Assembly (NCBI GenBank): GCA_030631385.1
Contig: DAOVLG010000036.1
Span: forward strand, 1 to 10,265
DNA: 10,265 nt
Reading direction: 5' to 3'
From: Candidatus Coatesiibacteriota bacterium
GTDB lineage: Bacteria; RBG-13-66-14
In this document: in pieces, positions 1-6,579 of the stretch
How positions within the stretch are numbered: the stretch's first letter is position 1
How the letters are laid out: each line of letters starts with the position of its first letter
Program-made: the position numbers and the translations under genes
The notes under the pieces: model-generated
What the model saw: only the letters and a program-made list of their open reading frames with translations
Databases searched by the model: none
What the model was told of the DNA's origin: nothing

Positions 1-1769
1 CAGATCATCCCCTCGTCGTCTATGGTTACGATGGCATCCTTGGAGGTTTCGACGACGGACCGGTACCGCTCCTCGGAGTTCCGCAGCGCCTCCTGGGCCT
101 GAATCCTGTTCGTCACGTCCCGATACATGTTGACTATCTCGCCGGAGGGGAGCCGGTAGATGTGGCTCTCCCGCCAGCCGCTGAGACGGGCGTCTTTGTA
201 AAACCAAGCCGGAACGTATTCGGGCTTGCCGGTTTTCCAGACCTTCTTAAAAACCTCAACTAGGCCGGGTTTTACTACGCCGGGAAACACCTCGGTTACC
301 ATCTCGCCGATGACAAGCTCTCTGTCTATCTTGGATATCTTCTCACCCGCCTTGTTGAACTCCTTGATGATGAAGTCACTCCCATCCTCTATAGCCTCGA
401 GGACGATCAGCCCGTTCTGCATGTGGTGGAAAAGCTCGTAATACCGCTGTTCGCTTGCGAGTTTGGCCTCTTCGGCCCGTCCACGCAGGAGTGCCACGGC
501 GGCCTGGTTGATGAAGGCTTCTACCACGTCGCGGTTGGTCAGGCTGCACCCCTTTTGCATTACGACGACGACGGAGCCGAGAAGCTTATCCCCTTTAAGG
601 ATACCCATAAGGTAAATGAGACCCATCTGGAGGATCTTGCGGAGGGTTTGGCTGACACCCTTTGAAATGGTACCCCCCGAGTGCCGGTTGAAATCGGCGG
701 AGATGCGGCGCAGCTTCCCCTTCTTCATAAGATTCTTGATTTCCGCCGTGAGGGGCATGCTCATACCGACGGGGTCCCTGCCCAACAGACTGAGAATGGT
801 TTGGAGACGTTTTCCGAGGCCGACGATAGAACGGATGTGATAATTATTGGTACCTTCATCCAGCGAGATTACCGCGACAATCTGGGAGCCGGATACTATC
901 CCCTTGATTTTTTCCGCGACGTAGGAGTAGATGTTCTCCCCCGACTCCCCAGCGACGAAATCCATCGCCGTCTTGGAGAGGAAGGTCAGGTTGCGGAAGT
1001 ACTCTTTCTTGAGCTCCTCGGTGCGTTTTTGCTCGGTTACGTCCCGCAGGGTTCCGTCGTGGTAGAGTATGCTCCCCGCATCGTCTCGGATGGCCCTGAC
1101 GTTGAGTGAGGCCCAAAACTCCTCGCCGTTCTTGCGGACGAGCCTTACTTCATAGTTGGTGACGACACCCTCGGCTTTAAGTCGCCTTCTTAGGGCTCTC
1201 CGATGTTCGGCGACGGCGTAAAGATCGTTAACCGTTCTATCCAACATATCCTCTTCGGTGTCGTACCCGAATATAGTCACCATGGTCGGGTTTACAGATA
1301 TAATCCGACCGTCCGGAGTCACCCGGAAGACGCCGAGGGGGAGATTTTCCTGAAGCGTCCGGTAACGTTCCTCGGACTCCTTCAGCTTCTTCTCTAGTTT
1401 ATGTTTAAAGAGCGCCGTCTCGATGGTCGTGTGCAGGCCCTTCTGCTCGTAGGGCTTTACGATGTAGCCGAAGGGGCCGGTTATCTTCGCCCGCTGCAGG
1501 GTGATCTCATCGGCGTAAGCGGTGAGGTAGACGACCGGTACGCCCAGTTTCCTGGTAATCTCTTCCGTCGCCTGAATGCCGTCAACCGATCCCTTCAGCA
1601 GGATGTCCATCAGTATCAGGTCGGGATCGGTTCGCAGGGCGGTTTGGATGGCCTCCTCACCGGTGGAGGCGATGCCGGCCACGCTGTACCCCAGACTTTC
1701 CAGACGGTTCTGGATGTCCTTGGCGACAATCCTCTCGTCCTCGACTACGAGTATCTTGACCTTTGGCAT
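1..1769 (-). CDS. REC-PAS-GAF-PAS-PAS sensory protein, C-terminus outside window (partial)
   Basis: My translation from the ATG at 1769 gives 589 residues with no stop to the window edge. Residues 4-120 are a receiver domain, with acidic pocket E10/D11, phospho-acceptor D55 (in LILMDILL), T83 and K105 (YIVKPY). PAS domains follow at about 132-247 and 440-553, separated by a GAF-like domain at about 255-435. A further PAS begins at about 565 after the linker QEALRNSEERYR. Proteins with an N-terminal REC and several PAS/GAF modules usually end in a histidine kinase. The two upstream neighbours suggest a HisKA_2/HATPase end, but that part is not in the window. The gene starts 13 nt after the stop of the upstream kinase, with an AAAGGGA ribosome-binding sequence overlapping that stop, so co-transcription is likely. 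It could receive phosphate from, or crosstalk with, the neighbouring kinases; this is inference. No transmembrane segment is seen, so it is probably cytosolic. Confidence 0.9.
   Translation of the reverse strand, partial: MPKVKILVVEDERIVAKDIQNRLESLGYSVAGIASTGEEAIQTALRTDPDLILMDILLKGSVDGIQATEEITRKLGVPVVYLTAYADEITLQRAKITGPFGYIVKPYEQKGLHTTIETALFKHKLEKKLKESEERYRTLQENLPLGVFRVTPDGRIISVNPTMVTIFGYDTEEDMLDRTVNDLYAVAEHRRALRRRLKAEGVVTNYEVRLVRKNGEEFWASLNVRAIRDDAGSILYHDGTLRDVTEQKRTEELKKEYFRNLTFLSKTAMDFVAGESGENIYSYVAEKIKGIVSGSQIVAVISLDEGTNNYHIRSIVGLGKRLQTILSLLGRDPVGMSMPLTAEIKNLMKKGKLRRISADFNRHSGGTISKGVSQTLRKILQMGLIYLMGILKGDKLLGSVVVVMQKGCSLTNRDVVEAFINQAAVALLRGRAEEAKLASEQRYYELFHHMQNGLIVLEAIEDGSDFIIKEFNKAGEKISKIDRELVIGEMVTEVFPGVVKPGLVEVFKKVWKTGKPEYVPAWFYKDARLSGWRESHIYRLPSGEIVNMYRDVTNRIQAQEALRNSEERYRSVVETSKDAIVTIDDEGMI
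61..94. repeat. PAS-linker DNA repeat, copy 1 (copy 2 at 2750-2783)
   Basis: Positions 61-94 and 2750-2783 match at 33 of 34 bases, with the first 23 identical and a C/A difference at 84/2773. Both encode the inter-PAS linker EALRNSEERYR on the minus strand, in two different genes. The identity is at DNA level and not only protein level, so it is a possible substrate for recombination between the tandem kinase genes. Confidence 0.85.
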
Positions 1770-1782
1770 CGGATTCGTCCCT

Positions 1783-3513
1783 TTATCTTAGAAAGGTGAT
1801 GGAGAAGGCCGTTCCATCCCCTCGGGCGAGCTCCAGCTCGCCGTTCAACTGCTTGATCATCATGCTCACGAGCTGGAATCCGAGGGTCTCGGCCTCGCCC
1901 ATGTCGAACCCGGCGGGGAGTCCCCGGCCGTTGTCGGAGACGCACAGGGTGAATCGGCCGTTCTCTTTCTCATTGAAGCTTATCCTGACCCGTCCCGTAC
2001 CCCCGTCGGGGAAGGCGTGCTTGATTGAATTGGATACCAGCTCGTTGACGATCAGCCCCAGCGGGATGGTGGTATCAATACCCAAGTATACGTCATCTAT
2101 GTCTAGTTCGAAATCAACCGAACCCAGATAGGTTGTATAGGAGCTGAAAATCGAGATTACGATGTCGTTCAGGTAGCGAGTGAGGTCAATTCGCCCGAGG
2201 TCTTTTGACCGGTAGAGCATCTCGTGGATGTGGGCCATTGTTTTTATCCGGTTCTGGCTGTCCCGTAAAGCGGAGATCGTCCGCTCATCCGTCTGCTTCC
2301 CGGCCTCCAGGCTCAAAAGGCTGGTGATGATCTGGAGGTTGTTCTTGACCCGGTGATGGATCTCTTTCAGCAGCACCTCCTTCTCCTGGAGGGCAGCCTT
2401 GATCTTCTCCTCCGCCCGCTTGCGCTCGGTGATGTCCCTTACGATGCCCCTAGTCCCGACTACTTTGCCACTTTTTATTATAGGCGTTGAGCTGAATTCA
2501 ACGTCATGCTGATTCCCGTCTTTGTCGATCATAACAGCTTCAGAAGAGATCGTCTCTCCCGCGCCAGCTTGCTTAAGTTTCTCCATAACAAATTGCAGCG
2601 TTTTTTTATGGATGAATTCAGCAATATTCTTACCAAGAATTTCCTCAGGCTCTAACCCGAGCAGGGCCTTCGAAGCCTTATTTATAGAGGTCACGGCTCC
2701 TGTTATATCCAAGGAGTAAATAATATCATGTATCCCCTCAACGAGATTGCGGTACCGCTCCTCGGAGTTCCGAAGCGCCTCCTCGGCCCGCTTGCGTTCG
2801 GTGATGTCAATCCCGGTAACCAAGATGCCTGTGGGTTGATCGTTTTCGCAGAGGACCACGTTGCCCCGCGAAAACAGGACGGTGCGGATCGAGCCGTCTT
2901 TGGCGATGATCCTTATGTCTACATCCGGTGTGTCTTCACCCCGGTAGGATTTTTCCAGCAGTTTGGCGCTGAACTCCCGGTCTTCCTCGACGATTAACTC
3001 CAGGACATCCCTGCCCCGAATCTCATCTGGTGAATACCCAACCACCTTCAAGGCCTCCGCGTTGGTGTCAATTATCTTCCCGTCCACCCCGATTACCAGG
3101 TTGATGGTCGGGCTGTCCTCAAAGAGGAAACGGTACTTATCTTCGGATTGCCTCAATGCCTCCTCGGACCGCTTGCGCACGGTGATGTCTACAAAGCTTT
3201 CAAGGAGATAATTTTCTCCATCCTCCTCAATCTTGGCTACTGTTTTGAGGATGGGAACCCGATTACCGTTTTTGGTGACGATGTACCTCTCAGAGCCTTC
3301 GAGCTTCTCCCCTGAATCCAGGATGGGACAATCTTTTTGATCCGGGCAGATGGTTTCGAAACAGGCCTTACCGATGAGCTCCCTCTCATCCATCCCGAGC
3401 AGCTTCAGGGCCGCCTCATTGACCCTGACGATCTCTCTCTTGCCGTTGACGAGCATCAAACAGGTGGCGGAGGCTTCAAACAGCTTGTCCTGGAAATCCT
3501 TCCGACTCTTCAC
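1783..3513 (-). CDS. PAS-PAS-PAS sensor histidine kinase (HisKA_2/HATPase_c)
   Basis: This is a 576-residue soluble sensor kinase. PAS domains lie at about 5-112, 124-240 and 252-363, joined by the typical linkers ITVRKRSEEAL, ITERKRAEEAL and ITERKRAEEK. A HisKA_2 dimerisation and phospho-acceptor segment carries HHRVKNNLQ at 386-394, and H387 next to the Arg is the expected phospho-site. The HATPase domain has an N box (NELVSNSIKHAF, 490-501) and a G1 box (DNGRGLP, 527-533). The first PAS contains a Cys-rich stretch (C51, C56, C62) seen in some PAS families; whether it binds a cofactor is unknown. The start is GTG. GTGA overlaps the stop of the upstream broken kinase by 4 bp, and AGAAGGGG lies just upstream, so translational coupling is likely. 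The stop is TAA. No transmembrane helix is visible, so the input is probably cytosolic. The signal sensed cannot be read from the sequence. Confidence 0.93.
   Translation of the reverse strand: MKSRKDFQDKLFEASATCLMLVNGKREIVRVNEAALKLLGMDERELIGKACFETICPDQKDCPILDSGEKLEGSERYIVTKNGNRVPILKTVAKIEEDGENYLLESFVDITVRKRSEEALRQSEDKYRFLFEDSPTINLVIGVDGKIIDTNAEALKVVGYSPDEIRGRDVLELIVEEDREFSAKLLEKSYRGEDTPDVDIRIIAKDGSIRTVLFSRGNVVLCENDQPTGILVTGIDITERKRAEEALRNSEERYRNLVEGIHDIIYSLDITGAVTSINKASKALLGLEPEEILGKNIAEFIHKKTLQFVMEKLKQAGAGETISSEAVMIDKDGNQHDVEFSSTPIIKSGKVVGTRGIVRDITERKRAEEKIKAALQEKEVLLKEIHHRVKNNLQIITSLLSLEAGKQTDERTISALRDSQNRIKTMAHIHEMLYRSKDLGRIDLTRYLNDIVISIFSSYTTYLGSVDFELDIDDVYLGIDTTIPLGLIVNELVSNSIKHAFPDGGTGRVRISFNEKENGRFTLCVSDNGRGLPAGFDMGEAETLGFQLVSMMIKQLNGELELARGDGTAFSITFLR
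2750..2783. repeat. PAS-linker DNA repeat, copy 2 (copy 1 at 61-94)
   Basis: This is the second copy of the near-identical linker repeat. It lies between PAS2 and PAS3 of the intact kinase and encodes EEALRNSEERYR. Confidence 0.85.
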
Positions 3514-4648
3514 GAGCGCGCCCCTTCTGTTTTAATCGGGAACTCGATCCGGAACTCGACTCCCCGGTGGTTCACCAGCTCCAACGTTGCTTTCAATTGG
3601 TCGCAAAGCATTTGTACCAATTGTAACCCTAAACTTATCGTGTCCAGGATGTCAAGGCCGTCCGGAAGACCCACCCCCTCGTTGGCGATGCTCAAAACGC
3701 ACTTTTTTTGCCCCATCCCTCTCAGTGAAACGGTGATCCTACCCTCCCGCTCATCGTGGAAGGCGTGTTCGATGGCGTTGGAGATAGGCTCGTTGATGAT
3801 CAGCGCCAGGGGAATCGCCTGGTTCAATTCCAGGCGCAGCTCGCAGAGGTTGAGCACCGGGTAAACGTGGCGGGAGGCGCCCGCATAGGTGACGAAGAGT
3901 GAATCGAGCAGGTCTCTGACGTAGTCGGTGAAGTTGATTCGGGAAAGGTCTTCCGACTGGTAGAGCTTCTCGTGGATGAACGCCATGGACTTGATGCGGT
4001 TCTGGCTGTCGGTGAAGACCCTCAGCGCCTGTGGGTCTTTGTTCGGGCCGTAGCCGCGTTCAAGAGATGTGACAGAAGACCCTCTGCGCCTGTGGGTCTT
4101 TGATGTTGCGGGCGCCGAGGTACAACAGGCTGGAGATGACCTGCAGGTTGTTCTTCACCCGGTGATGGATCTCCTTCAGCATCACCTCCTTGATGCGCTT
4201 TACCAGGTCATGGGTTTGCTTTTTCAACTCCTCCTCGGTCTTTATCTGGTTGGTGATGTTGGAGATCATGACGAGGATGGAAGTTATATCACCCCGCTCG
4301 TTCCGGATGAGGCTTGCAGTCAACCTGCCGTACACTTTCTGCCCCTTTTTATCGAGGAATTCCAATTCGTTATGGAGGGATGTCCCGGCCCTGAATCCGC
4401 TGCTTGAAGTGCCGTTGGACCTTGAATAGGCTCTTCACGGTGAAAAAGGGCAGCTTCGATATCGGTTTGCCGATAATCTCCTCGGGCTCGTAGCCCAGCC
4501 AATCGTGAACCTTTTTATTTATGGTGATTATCTTCTGGCTTTTATCCACGAGGACGATGGCTTCGGGTGAGAGCTCGAACATCGTGCGGAAACGCTCCTC
4601 GCTCACCTGTAGAATCTCCTCGCTCCTCTTCCGTTCCGTTCGTGCCAT
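3510..4648 (-). pseudogene. PAS-HisKA_2-HATPase histidine kinase, disrupted by two lesions
   Basis: Three consecutive pieces in different frames make one kinase. 4648-4370 encodes a PAS N-terminus (from MARTERKRSEE), 4365-4060 the PAS end plus HisKA_2 (EIHHRVKNNLQVISSLL), and 3986-3510 the rest of HisKA_2 and the HATPase domain (N box NEPISNAIEHAF). Lesion 1 is an extra T on the plus strand at 4370/4371 that turns TAC into TAA. Removing it gives DIPPYELEFLDKKG, a normal PAS sequence. Lesion 2 is a 61-bp insertion/duplication near 4014-4102. Removing 61 bp gives KDPQALRVFTDSQNRIKSM, a normal HisKA_2 sequence. The repaired frame would be 358 residues. The G1 box reads ANEGVGLP instead of the neighbour's SDNGRGLP, so the usual Asp is Asn. 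The start ATG at 4648 is the first after an in-frame TAA. The repaired frame is otherwise intact and well conserved, which suggests recent loss. Sequencing or assembly error is possible for the 1-nt lesion and less likely for the 61-bp one. Confidence 0.85.
4014..4102. repeat. 28-bp imperfect direct repeat flanking a 33-bp spacer inside the broken kinase
   Basis: Copies lie at 4014-4041 and 4075-4102, offset by 61 bp, with a single mismatch (A4024/T4085). Both encode KDPQA(L/Q)RVF on the minus strand. The offset is not a multiple of three, so it causes the frameshift. The spacer, read in the downstream frame, gives VTSLERGYGPN leading into KDPQAL. This resembles the SLEAGK segment of the neighbouring kinase, so the second copy may come from a paralogue rather than from simple slippage. 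Confidence 0.9.
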
Positions 4649-4684
4649 CTTCTTCAGTTCAGTTTTTTATTTAAAGATACGTAA

Positions 4685-4704
4685 AGGCAGGGACTACCCT
4701 GCCT
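4685..4704. other. 8-bp inverted repeat in the leader of the kinase cluster
   Basis: AGGCAGGG and CCCTGCCT form a perfect 8-bp stem around the 4-nt loop ACTA. In the minus-strand transcript it lies about 37 nt before the start of the broken kinase and is followed by a moderately U-rich stretch (TTTACGTATCTTT). It may be a weak attenuator or a transcript-stabilising hairpin. It is not a classical terminator because the U run is broken. Confidence 0.5.
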
Positions 4705-4816
4705 GTACACATAGTGGAAAAATATGCTCCTACGGGATAAGCCGTTTTCTAAACCGTTGATTCTCCGATTCGTCTCGCTTTCTCGGTCGGGGGACCGAAG
4801 AGCATTACAGAATTCT

Positions 4817-4845
4817 ATTTTAGGCTGTCGGGCCTAGGGGGTCAA
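4817..4845 (-). promoter_or_regulatory. Sigma-70-type promoter for the kinase cluster
   Basis: Read on the minus strand, TTGACC (4845-4840), a 17-bp spacer and TAAAAT (4822-4817) match the -35/-10 consensus well. The -35 box overlaps the TGA stop of the upstream 61-codon gene. Transcription would begin near 4810 and leave a leader of about 160 nt before the ATG at 4648. No transcript data are available here. Confidence 0.6.
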
Positions 4846-5027
4846 CAAAAAACCTCGTCCGCTCGGGCGATGAACCTCTCCATGTTCGTCTTCACCAGGT
4901 CTATGGCCGCGCAGACACCCATTACGGTCTCAGTGAGCTGATCGGGGGATGCTGGTTCTCGGATTTCGTATTCCATAACGACTTCATCTTTTAAATCCCT
5001 GAGGGTGTCCGTCTGTTGGGTCGGCAT
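4842..5027 (-). CDS. Small hypothetical protein (61 aa)
   Basis: I do not recognise the family. The protein is acidic, begins MPTQQTDTLRDLKDEVVM and ends in ARADEVFC. It has no signal peptide or transmembrane helix, and its second half looks amphipathic and helical (residues about 30-58). The case for a real gene is the good ribosome-binding site GAGGA ahead of the ATG at 5027, the natural protein-like composition, the same strand as the kinases, and a kinase-cluster promoter that begins exactly at its stop codon. It could be a small partner of the signalling genes or an unrelated cytosolic protein. No promoter of its own is convincing. Confidence 0.6.
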   Translation of the reverse strand: MPTQQTDTLRDLKDEVVMEYEIREPASPDQLTETVMGVCAAIDLVKTNMERFIARADEVFC

Positions 5028-5340
5028 GATTTTCCTCGTGAGTATCGGTGATTTGTCGAACGTTGAGCGCTTTTAAGGAAGTTGGTCAGGGGGTCGCCAA
5101 TTGTCGTCCTTCCCGACCCTGCTAACTCGAATGTGGCCTTTGGATTGGCTTCTCCCTGTCGAGATGCCTGGCTTGGGGAGGGGTGTCTACCCGGTTCATT
5201 CACCCGTCATAAAAAGCAACAAGTGTGCCAGGAACGGGCTTTATCAGAGTGGGGGATGGGAGCGCTCCACCTGACCAGCGTCCACTCTTCCCGTCCAATC
5301 GCGTCAAAATGAATAGGTCAAAATGGAGCAGTTTCCCAGG
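5028..5340. other. Intergenic region without a supported gene
   Basis: Short open frames exist on both strands (5082-5312 plus, 5203-4991 minus), but their products look like shadow translations and neither has a convincing ribosome-binding site. Visible structures are a nested inverted repeat at 5246-5288 and a 9-bp direct repeat GTCAAAATG at 5303-5311 and 5317-5325 (14-bp period). No RNA gene is recognised. Confidence 0.6.
5246..5288. repeat. Nested inverted repeat
   Basis: The outer arms AGAGTGG (5246-5252) and CCACTCT (5282-5288) enclose a perfect 10-bp palindrome GGAGCGCTCC (5259-5268). It could fold in RNA or bind a dimeric protein. It has no T tract, so it is not an intrinsic terminator. 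Confidence 0.5.
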
Positions 5341-5387
5341 GAACGGTTATATAGATATATTAATTATATATTAGCTCCGTATATTTT

Positions 5388-5417
5388 AGATTGAATAAGG
5401 CTAGTTTATTCCAATCT
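5388..5417. promoter_or_regulatory. Imperfect dyad, possible activator-binding site
   Basis: AGATTGAATAA (5388-5398) and TTATTCCAATCT (5406-5417) are inverted copies with one extra base in the right arm. The dyad sits in an AT-rich tract (about 5345-5430) that stands out from the GC-rich surroundings. Its centre lies about 150 bp before the expected start of the sigma-54-like promoter downstream, a usual distance for an enhancer-binding protein site. That role is inferred. Confidence 0.4.
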
Positions 5418-5525
5418 GAATAGGCGTATTACTCTGCTGGAGCACGATGGTTCGAGAAGAGGTCCGTCGTTTTGCATGGAACGTGTAACCGCTTATTATT
5501 CATTGTGTTAGACAAGGTGCTTCCC

Positions 5526-5541
5526 TGGTACGACAATTGCT
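5526..5541 (+). promoter_or_regulatory. Sigma-54 (RpoN)-type promoter
   Basis: TGGTACG (5526-5532), four bases and TTGCT (5537-5541) match the -24/-12 consensus TGGCACG-N4-TTGCW with one difference, and the GG-N10-GC spacing is exact. A T run follows. The predicted start, about 12 nt past the GC, would be near 5552, leaving only about 6 nt before the ATG at 5558. The message would be nearly leaderless, which is a caveat to this call. Confidence 0.55.
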
Positions 5542-5557
5542 TTTTTCATGGGGTGCG

Positions 5558-5917
5558 ATGAAGAAGGTCCTACTCGTTGACGATGACGCAGCCTTCCTTG
5601 AGTCCTTAAAGGACGGTCTGGAGCACTACGCCGACGGCTTCGGCTACCTGATCGCCGCAAACGGCGATGAGGCGCTGGAGATCCTTGGGAAAAACGAGAT
5701 CGCGACCATGGTCGCGGACCTGAAGATGCCGGGCCTCGACGGCCTTGGTCTCTTAGCCCGTGTCCTCGAGGAGAATCCGGATATCCCCTGCATCGTAATG
5801 ACCGCCCACGGCAGCGCCGAGCTTGAGCAGACCTTCGACGTGTACTCCATCGAATACATCGAAAAGCCCATAGACCTCGACCACCTCCATCGAGTGATAC
5901 TGAAGATGGTAGGGTAG
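5558..5917 (+). CDS. Response regulator receiver domain, ends at in-frame amber (N-terminal part of a REC-DUF4388 gene)
   Basis: This is a 119-residue CheY-like receiver. It has acidic residues D8-D10 (VLLVDDD), phospho-acceptor D54 (MVADLKMPG), T82 (IVMTAHG) and K103 (IEKPID), so phosphotransfer chemistry looks intact. I chose the ATG at 5558 because MKKVLLVDDD is the usual receiver start. An in-frame TTG at 5537 lies inside the sigma-54-like promoter and would add seven unrelated residues. The stop is TAG at 5915-5917, the only TAG among the coding-sequence ends identified in the window. The frame continues directly into a DUF4388 domain with no further stop, and REC-DUF4388 is a familiar single-protein architecture. 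The receiver alone may still fold and act as a single-domain regulator, perhaps served by the nearby kinases on the opposite strand (inference). Confidence 0.85.
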   Translation: MKKVLLVDDDAAFLESLKDGLEHYADGFGYLIAANGDEALEILGKNEIATMVADLKMPGLDGLGLLARVLEENPDIPCIVMTAHGSAELEQTFDVYSIEYIEKPIDLDHLHRVILKMVG

Positions 5918-6449
5918 TGGGGCCGGCTGGGTCAGATCAAGGGGGTGAACCTCACCAGTTTCGCCCAGATGGTGGAGATGGAGCGGAAGACCTGCTGGGT
6001 CGAGGTTTACCGGTCCTTCGGCGGCGAGCGGAGAGCCCTCTGTTTTTACGAGGGCAGGCTCCTGAATGTGGTCCTGGACGATCTTCCGTCCGAGGAAGCG
6101 GCTCTTGAGATCCTGGCCTGGCAGGATGTCTACATCAGGATCGGGACGCAGCGGGGCGGGTGCAAGGCGCGGATACCGGTATCTCGATGCATTGGACTAC
6201 TCCCTGTGCGAGACCACTCCGGAGGAGTCCGATGATACCGAGTCGGAGAAGGGCGACCCGTTAAACGGTGAGGGAGTTCCCCACATCGTACTGGAGGGCG
6301 GAGCGATGAGGGGTTTGAATGAGCTGCTGGAGAGGTTCAACGAGCTGGCGGGCTTCGAGGGGATCGCCGTATACTCCTCCGGCGGTGAGCTGAAGGGGTT
6401 CTTCCTCCCGGTTTCCTACATTGGACGGATTATCGGGAGGGGGCCCTGA
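5918..6449 (+). pseudogene. DUF4388 (PATAN) plus roadblock-like remainder of the REC fusion, frameshifted
   Basis: The segment after the TAG is open in the same frame as the receiver. It reads LGQIKGVNLTSFAQMVEME, then RKTCWVEV, FYEGRLLNVVLDDLP and AALEILAWQDVYIRI, which are the landmarks of DUF4388. From about 6150-6172 sense moves to another frame, giving RGYRYLDALDYSL, an acidic linker, then LNELLERFNELAGFEGIAVY and SSGGELKG, which resembles the start of a roadblock/LC7 domain, ending at TGA 6447-6449. Dropping one base in the G-rich run 6153-6160 joins the frames. With the TAG counted as a codon, the whole gene would encode 296 residues. The roadblock part is short for that family. Reinitiation at GTG 5945 could make a 96-residue DUF4388 piece, but it would lack the first residues of the domain. 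In related proteins these domains mediate protein contacts and signalling; the partner here is unknown. Confidence 0.7.
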
Positions 6450-6474
6450 GGATCGGCGCGTTCTTCCGAAGGCG

Positions 6475-6500
6475 AGGGGGCGGTTCGGCCCCCTTTTTTT
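6475..6500 (+). terminator. Rho-independent terminator after the REC-DUF4388 locus
   Basis: AGGGGGC (6475-6481) pairs with GCCCCCT (6488-6494) around a 6-nt loop and runs into seven T residues (6494-6500). It separates this locus from pyrB. Confidence 0.9.
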
Positions 6501-6511
6501 CCTACACTGGC

Positions 6512-6540
6512 TTGACTTTTTACGGGTCCCGCCGTACCAT
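6512..6540 (+). promoter_or_regulatory. Sigma-70-type promoter of pyrB
   Basis: TTGACT (6512-6517), a 17-bp spacer and TACCAT (6535-6540) form a plausible promoter directly after the upstream terminator. The start would be near 6547, giving a leader of about 33 nt. That is too short for a PyrR-type attenuator. Confidence 0.55.
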
Positions 6541-6579
6541 GACTCAAATTTTAGACCGGTCCCGCCGAGGGAGGTTTAC

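Noticed and set aside
3510..3986. Separate 158-residue HATPase protein starting at ATG 3986
   Set aside because: The sequence upstream in this frame is the missing part of HisKA_2 (DSQNRIKS), so this is the tail of the broken kinase rather than an independent gene.
4060..4365. Separate 101-residue protein starting at TTG 4365
   Set aside because: It begins in the middle of a PAS domain and stops inside HisKA_2 through lesions at both ends. It is a fragment.
4783..4798. TCGGTC/GACCGA hairpin in the kinase leader
   Set aside because: It is a short stem with no T tract on either side. It is too weak to call a regulatory element.
5082..5312. 76-codon plus-strand ORF in the gene-free region
   Set aside because: It has no ribosome-binding site, odd composition, and inverted repeats inside it.
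5537..5557. Upstream TTG start for the response regulator
   Set aside because: It coincides with the -12 box of the sigma-54-like promoter and adds residues absent from receiver domains.
6525..6567. 10-bp direct repeat GGTCCCGCCG around the pyrB promoter and leader
   Set aside because: The two copies are 33 bp apart in GC-rich sequence, and I see no further support for a binding site.
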